Assembly (NCBI GenBank): GCA_030267965.1
Contig: BRYA01000640.1
Coordinates: forward strand, 2,002-63,455
Length of the DNA stretch: 61,454 bases
Source: Triparma columacea
Taxonomy: Eukaryota > Sar > Bolidophyceae > Parmales > Triparmaceae
Reading direction: 5' to 3'
A program made the position numbers and the translations under genes. The notes under the pieces are model-generated. The model saw only the letters and a list, made by a program, of their open reading frames with translations, made no database searches and was not told the DNA's origin. Shown here piece after piece: positions 57,101 through 61,454 of the stretch (the first letter of the stretch is position 1; the number at the start of each line of letters is the position of its first letter).

Positions 57101-60100
57101 AGACAGCAAGCAATTGAAAAGTTCGAGGAGATTGCACTTGAGGGAGCACCAGGGATTGAAAGTCACTTTGATGAGATTGATGGAGCTCAAGAGATCAGTA
57201 GTGCATTGTCTGGACAGGTATTAATAAAGGCAGAGAAGGGAATGGGCTGGGGGAAGACTTCAATAACTGTAAGAGCATCCCACAAGGAAGTTGCAGCATT
57301 CATCTGGGGCCTTAAAAGTGGAGTTGAATCCCAGCTTAAGCTTCACAGAGTTAACAACAACACACTTGTAATCACAGGTGAACACAAAGGGCATCTCACA
57401 GCTGTAAGATTCTCAGAGGCTGGTCAGATGAAGACAGACGTTGAAATGATGACTAGACATAAGGGTTTAGGAAAGGTTGCCACCAAACAGAGTGTAATTA
57501 TGGACCTGGGCTTGGCAACTGATGCTGCTTACTACTTTGATAATCTGCTGAAGAGCACAGAAGCAGGGGAGCAGGATGGGAGGAGGTTTGGAGAACAGCT
57601 GATTGATAAAGTGAAGAAAAGGAAAGTCGGGGACAGTAAAGTAGAGGTTATGGAAGAATTCATTGTGGCCAATAGGGCACTGAGAGAGATTACAGAGCAG
57701 CATGGTTTCATGAGAACTATGCTGTATGCTGTGGTGATGAACAAACTTAAAAGGAGAGCAACAAATGAGGGAGAAGATAATAGTGAGGAGGAAGCCAGGG
57801 GGTGGGAGATTGGGAGTGCAATGACAGCAACAATGTTGACTACTTTGACTGCTGCCCATGCTGTAGATGAATGGGCAAATCAATTCACTGAAGTGCAAGA
57901 AGTGATGAATGAACAAGAGTGGTTAAGGCCTATGCTTGAGGAGATTGTCATGAACCTATTTATGAAGTCTACCTTAGGCTTGAAGGCAAGAGTTACTGTT
58001 GGTGCTGCCACAAGCATGGTTGATTTGCTGACTGATGTGTATGTGACTTACAAATTTTTGAGTGATGAGAAATATAGGTACTTTGAGGCTTCTTTGGTAA
58101 GTTTGGCAGTATCAATGGGGATTCAAATGTTGGCTGTTTGGGCTCAAAACAGAAAGTTGGGGATGAAGAGGGTGGTGCGGGAATGTATTCCAATCTTGCT
58201 AGGGTACAAACCTGCAGTTGACGCCTACAGAGTGGCAACTGGAGCAAAACATAAGGCTGGGGCTACAGTTGAACCAATGACGGAATTGACAATGATTAAA
58301 GTGGTTGAGATGTTCGCAGAAGCTATACCTGGAGTGATCATCCAACTTATGGCTATAGCAACCAGTGACAAAGAGGTTGGGACTTCAGCTTGGCTTTCAG
58401 TTGCAGTGTCAGCTATTACAACAGGCTTTGCCTCCGCAACCATTAGTTATGACTGGGACACTGACCCAGTGAAGAGAGAAAAGGCACCAGACTTCTATGG
58501 GTATATACCAGCAAAAGCAAGCAAAAGAACACTAGTTTTTGTTTCCATGATGCTCCTGTCAGCAGGGATGCTTCTCATAAGGTGCATGACAATAATTCTT
58601 CTTGGGTTGATAGGAGGTAATTGGGTATTTATCTACATTGGAGCTGATCTTGGCTTCTACATTTTGGTTAAGATTTTGAGGAAAGACTTCTGGTACTGGT
58701 TACCATTGGGGGGTAACATAGAAGTTGTGAATAGTATTATTTTCAGAGTGTCTGTAAAGCTCGTTGTAGATTTTACCTCAATGGTGCATTATAGACATCC
58801 TAATGAAGTTGGGGGAGCTTACTGGTTGTTTGGTCTCATTTTGTCAATGGGGAGCTTGCCAGTGTCAATATACATAGCTTCACCTTATGTTGATGAGAAG
58901 GCAATTGACATTGCATCATCGATAGTGAAGTATTTCATACTGATAACTACCATGTGCTTTGCTGTCTTCTTTTTTAACATTGAGAAGAAGTACTTGCACA
59001 CCTTCTGGAGTACACAGAAAGGCAAGGAATATGCTATGGCATATTTCCTTCAAGGAGGAAGTGACAAAATAAAGATCAAAGTCTTTACAGCTTCAAGGCA
59101 TCACTGGGTCTCAATTGAAGGAGAGTTAAGAAAGTGGATTGAGTTAAATTGGGCTAAATGGGAAGAGGAGCAGCCAGAGTGGTTGACTGATGTCATGAAA
59201 GCTAAAGTACCTGTTGATTTCATTCCAGCAGATGGAAATGCTAGAAGGAGAGAGAGTGTTAGGAGAGCGAGTGTTGATGCTGAAGCTGAGGGTGGTCTAG
59301 CAGGTGCTGTGAGAGCAAGTATTAGGAGAGCAAGTGTTGGCTTGGACAATGGAGGCGCACTAATTGCTTCACATGCTATGAATGATACTACACAAGACTA
59401 TGCAGGTTTAGATCCTAACAAAATAGGAAAGTTGTTGGGTGAGCAACTGTTGGTTGCATTAAGTTTCAGGAAGAAGGGAATGACAAAGGAGGAAGCTGTC
59501 AGGTTATTAATTGAGAAGAACTATGTTCTGAGACAGGCTGCAGAAAAATATGCCTTTGTCACACCAATGCTTGGCGCTGTTGTCAAGAACAAGCTGTGCA
59601 AGTTGAGGAAGGTAGAAGGTAGGGCTGCAGAGCTCGTGGAAAAGGATGGAAGGGAGATCGGAGAGTCTCTAGCGAGAAGTTTGGCTATTAATACTCAGCC
59701 AGTTGCTGCAGTTGATGCCTTCATATTAAATTTCTCTGCTCTACAGGAGCTTGATGATGAGAATGAATGGTTCAGACCTATGCTGGAGACAATTAGCTAC
59801 AGGCTTTTGGAGGAAGTTCCTTGGGGTTTGAAGGCGAGAGTGACTGTTGGCGCTATCACAAGTATGACTGATTTGCTGACTGATGTGTATGTCACTTATA
59901 TGTTTTGGAGTGATCAAAAATATGGGTACTTTAAGGCTTCTCTGGCAAGTTTGGTGGTTTCAATTGGGATACAAATGCTTGGTATTTGGTTGCAAAATAG
60001 AAATTTGGGGATGAAAAGGGTGTTAATGGAATGGTTTCCAATTATAATTGGATTTAAGCCTGCTGTCGATGCTTACAGAGTAGCAACTGGAGTAAAGCAA

Positions 60101-60715
60101 GAGGTTGGGACTGTAGTTGACCCAATGCATGAGATGACAATTACAAAAGAAGTTGAAATGTTTGCTGAGGCAATCCCTGGAGTGATCATCCAACTTATGG
60201 CTATAGCAACAAGTGACAAAAAGGTTGAAACTTCAGCATGGCTTTCAGTTGCAGTGTCAGCAATTACAACAGGCTTTGCCTCAGCAACAATTAGTTATGA
60301 CTGGGACACAGACCCTGCTAGGAAAGAACACTCATCAGATTTTTATGGGTATATACCAGCAAAAGCAAGCAAGAGATCAGTAGTGTTTGTGTCTATGTTG
60401 TTGTTGTCAGCAGGGATGCTTATAATAAGGTGTACAACAATAGTTCTACTTGGTTTGATGGGAGGTAGTTGGGCCTTTCTCTACATTGGAGCAGACCTTG
60501 GTCTGTTTTTGTTAGTTAAAATATTGAGGGGAGACTTCTGGTACTGGATACGATTGGGAGGCAACCTAGAGATTTTGAGTAGTATTTTATGCAGAACAAT
60601 AATAAAGATCATTACAGACTTTACCTCCATTGCGCAGTATAGGCATCCTAATGAAGTTGGAGGAGCCTATTGGTTGTTCAGTCTTGTGTTGACAATGGGA
60701 AGCCTCCCAGTGTAA
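54116..60715 (+). CDS. Giant START-like repeat / XK-related-like membrane protein, ends at in-frame TAA
   Basis: 2199 residues to the TAA at 60713. An alternative start at 53930 adds 62. Four START-like lipid-binding repeats are visible at residues about 325-508, 568-742, 801-978 and 1028-1142. Each has a WGxxxxxVxxSxEEvaA-like opening (e.g. GVTVDKSAKGVLAEQFL, VTVVDASVEECAAHAIM), and the first three close with a Lys/Asp-rich helix of the type RTFDQSKEVDKA. Two copies of a polytopic module follow (about 1285-1652 and from 1901). Each has LGLKARVTVGA or WGLKARVTVGA, then the acidic helix LLTDVYVT, GVIIQLMAIATSDK and ATISYDWDTDP. Similar to the partial gene at the other end of the window. A lipid sensor or scramblase-type role is inference. 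The 3' half is visibly AT-richer than the 5' half. The frame continues beyond the TAA. Confidence 0.8.
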   Translation: MEGEVEADAGVVNDAGETNYASKPPSSPNQTLSAIHGPVDIDYTALGPEQVKLIKLLDDRGAIQGLIDNSTGVDVKVMELAAVFHDERDKIIGFLLTDCEQGKFRRKTLQEYDEKEGVVHRLVYWQHYGSGNKFVEFLLDVKIVSPDKSTNIMELAPLDEDDLSDEATAMLNEIQASIKTKTVKRGVIKGKLSFTDFELGQTAVTMVGTLKAEKRATEITPEVNVRTVKSFKSARSMRSSVEGSPGRTKKGDVKVAYAAVKVIMEEVGKKFRQPAVIDERRKMHFVEEVMPRAPHLTIEEEAMLERVRGLEKELHTKGKRVKGTLKEGVDKFLWRERDNVWGGFGVTVDKSAKGVLAEQFLLDTFAGSEEHFKNNGNLPRVIRNGVDKTRSLHQHFGVKLPAITNRLFEMWFVWKEAKLDNGQTAYILGFVPLREYYGASFTNLSKDGFVVGVTRGIYIMAEVAPNVCRVTRIQTVDLKFSGIHKTVMEKAIDYITRSHLVEANRLQKKFRRNGKEVDAEVREALVERMREGVELEEDQKKVFGELEKLFGGEDEKGWGPLESPYEGVKMKIKYQQQVQGERSLALGQGESKADCTAEEAAAWFFEYCSRERTRIDREEGNHARFEIRKADNRINEKLVAFIKKMPKLLNNRDFMVKFVWRKEEIGSYTVAGISVDGNPDYGENTRKLVRGTSKLLITATNIKSVGSIPQCNIRTLLYFDLGGYVPTSVLDKRMPKALKILDSMSRTFDQSKEVDKAALASLANIIKNELQDYTDEEEDAIGKGKEFYEKCKESVRTYNLNSPDEKVELKGVHVNGESLGSGVAVTVVDASVEECAAHAIMNLNSREKRNNLRKHGIVEMTVKKVNDHSLYYFTTRDLGIPGIALREFRTKVTWMKANEGNKDTVWINFNSTDDLREEHPVKRGNVVASIHTFWVFEELSFKGEVPQTRVTMQSKVNLHSHIPTQIMNRLGSGLLKGVSILRKKFDKSKEIDAFKRQQAIEKFEEIALEGAPGIESHFDEIDGAQEISSALSGQVLIKAEKGMGWGKTSITVRASHKEVAAFIWGLKSGVESQLKLHRVNNNTLVITGEHKGHLTAVRFSEAGQMKTDVEMMTRHKGLGKVATKQSVIMDLGLATDAAYYFDNLLKSTEAGEQDGRRFGEQLIDKVKKRKVGDSKVEVMEEFIVANRALREITEQHGFMRTMLYAVVMNKLKRRATNEGEDNSEEEARGWEIGSAMTATMLTTLTAAHAVDEWANQFTEVQEVMNEQEWLRPMLEEIVMNLFMKSTLGLKARVTVGAATSMVDLLTDVYVTYKFLSDEKYRYFEASLVSLAVSMGIQMLAVWAQNRKLGMKRVVRECIPILLGYKPAVDAYRVATGAKHKAGATVEPMTELTMIKVVEMFAEAIPGVIIQLMAIATSDKEVGTSAWLSVAVSAITTGFASATISYDWDTDPVKREKAPDFYGYIPAKASKRTLVFVSMMLLSAGMLLIRCMTIILLGLIGGNWVFIYIGADLGFYILVKILRKDFWYWLPLGGNIEVVNSIIFRVSVKLVVDFTSMVHYRHPNEVGGAYWLFGLILSMGSLPVSIYIASPYVDEKAIDIASSIVKYFILITTMCFAVFFFNIEKKYLHTFWSTQKGKEYAMAYFLQGGSDKIKIKVFTASRHHWVSIEGELRKWIELNWAKWEEEQPEWLTDVMKAKVPVDFIPADGNARRRESVRRASVDAEAEGGLAGAVRASIRRASVGLDNGGALIASHAMNDTTQDYAGLDPNKIGKLLGEQLLVALSFRKKGMTKEEAVRLLIEKNYVLRQAAEKYAFVTPMLGAVVKNKLCKLRKVEGRAAELVEKDGREIGESLARSLAINTQPVAAVDAFILNFSALQELDDENEWFRPMLETISYRLLEEVPWGLKARVTVGAITSMTDLLTDVYVTYMFWSDQKYGYFKASLASLVVSIGIQMLGIWLQNRNLGMKRVLMEWFPIIIGFKPAVDAYRVATGVKQEVGTVVDPMHEMTITKEVEMFAEAIPGVIIQLMAIATSDKKVETSAWLSVAVSAITTGFASATISYDWDTDPARKEHSSDFYGYIPAKASKRSVVFVSMLLLSAGMLIIRCTTIVLLGLMGGSWAFLYIGADLGLFLLVKILRGDFWYWIRLGGNLEILSSILCRTIIKIITDFTSIAQYRHPNEVGGAYWLFSLVLTMGSLPV

Positions 60716-61210
60716 GTATATATAGCTTCACCTTATGTCGATGAGAGAGCAATTAATATTGCATCATCAATTATGAACTATTTCATACCAATAACTACCC
60801 TATGCTTTGCTGTCTTCTTTTTGAATATTGAGAAGAAGTACTGGCATACCTTCTGGAGTACACTGAGGTCAAAGGATATGTCAATGGCTTATTTCCTTGA
60901 AGGAGAAAGTGATCAAATAAGGTTTGAAGTCTTTACAAATTCAAGGCATCATTGGGTCTCAATTGAAGGAGTAATTAAGACATGGGTTGAGATGAACTGG
61001 GCAACATGGGAAGAGGAGCAGCCAGATTGGTTTACTGATGTGAGGAAAGCAAGTGTCCCAGAGGAGTTCATTCCAGGAGTTGGAGATGCTAGAAGAAGAG
61101 AGAGTGTGAGGAGAGCAAGTGTTGATACTGAAGCTGAGGGTGGTCTAGCAGGTACTTTGAGAGCAAGTGTTAGGAAAGCAAGTATTGGAGGCGCTGATGG
61201 TGGAGATATC
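57540..61210 (+). repeat. Tandem duplication of the C-terminal membrane cassette
   Basis: Cassette 1 (about 57540-59340) and cassette 2 (about 59420-61210) align along their whole length at both DNA and protein level: a helical lead-in (FGEQL / LGEQL), E-W-x-R-PMLE, the membrane module, the FTASRHHWVSIEG / FTNSRHHWVSIEG segment and the RRRESVRRASVD tail. Divergence between copies is moderate and mostly conservative, so this is an older internal duplication. Confidence 0.85.
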
Positions 61211-61279
61211 ATAGGGGTGGGAGGTGGGAAGGCTAAAGTAAGCAGTGTTGCGCCTCAAATAGATGAAAATGGGGAGTAA
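60716..61279 (+). other. In-frame continuation of the giant gene after the TAA
   Basis: Reading straight on after the TAA gives VYIASPYVDERAINIASSIM, then the rest of membrane module 2, the RHHWVSIEG segment and the RRRESVRRASVD tail, to a TAA at 61277. It aligns without a gap to the end of cassette 1, where the position of the stop is a Ser (TCA). This is the missing C-terminus of the gene above, so the stop is recent, recoded, spliced out, or a sequence error. Confidence 0.8.
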
Positions 61280-61382
61280 CTAAAGGGGCAGCAATATTTG
61301 TAGGAGAAATTGATTTGATTTTTTATTGTTGTGACTATTTTGAAAGTGTTTTAAGTGTAGTAGATGTATGTATCATGTGAGC
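61280..61382. other. Subtelomeric spacer
   Basis: Only 103 bp lie between the stop of the giant gene's frame and the telomere. It is AT-rich single-copy DNA, and no subtelomeric satellite is present. Confidence 0.7.
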
Positions 61383-61454
61383 GGTTAGGGTTAGGGTTAG
61401 GGTTAGGGTTAGGGTTAGGGTTAGGGTTAGGGTTAGGGTTAGGGTTAGGGTTAG
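61383..61454 (+). repeat. Telomere, TTAGGG repeats
   Basis: GG followed by 11 perfect TTAGGG units and a partial TTAG, with the G-rich strand running 5' to 3' toward the window end, as expected at a right chromosome end. TTAGGG is the usual stramenopile telomere unit. The array is cut by the window or assembly end. Confidence 0.97.

Overview
This window is nuclear DNA of a photosynthetic stramenopile (ochrophyte; the gene set and plastid leaders fit a diatom or Parmales/Bolidophyceae-type alga, which is inference). The evidence: genes have short GT-AG introns (mostly 77-300 nt), genes lie close together on both strands, one gene carries the ASAFAP-type bipartite plastid leader, and the right end runs into 11 perfect TTAGGG repeats. 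The window is therefore a chromosome end, with the telomere at 61383-61454.

Layout. 1-1626: 3' part of a polytopic membrane gene related to the giant gene beside the telomere. 2028-5455: a coiled-coil protein and ARV1, convergent. 5706-12170: five tandem BspA-like leucine-rich-repeat genes, duplicated together with their upstream DNA. 12380-16857 and 17219-18979: two large uncharacterised polytopic membrane proteins. 19402-32743: a compact housekeeping block with plastid ribosomal protein L17, a presequence-bearing protein, cystinosin, serine racemase, a nine-finger C2H2 protein, a TANGO6/RTP1-like protein, GDP-L-fucose synthase and an ankyrin/MYND protein. 32952-34232: a second C2H2 paralogue with a disrupted tail. 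34686-43445: a seven-exon PIK-related kinase, most like SMG1. 43735-45105: a small multi-pass membrane protein. 45370-48502: a secretory or plastid-leader repeat protein. 48832-50100: a PEX14-like N-terminus joined to a PUB-like C-terminus. 50267-53429: asparaginyl-tRNA synthetase with a GST-like N-terminus. 54116-61279: a giant START-like/XK-related-like membrane protein that ends about 100 bp before the telomere and is interrupted by one in-frame TAA.

Most genes are unrelated neighbours, as usual in a eukaryote, so no operon logic applies. Several small themes are visible: mRNA surveillance and PABP (SMG1-like kinase with three PAM2-like motifs and an RGG tract), organelle targeting (plastid L17, the leader-bearing repeat protein, the PEX14-PUB protein), lysosome and lipid membranes (cystinosin, ARV1, START/XKR-like proteins), and lineage-specific repeat families (LRR array, C2H2 pair). 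Multi-exon models were built by hand by checking that splice phases match across every junction. Exon coordinates are given in each entry. No tRNA, rRNA, CRISPR array or complete transposon was recognised.
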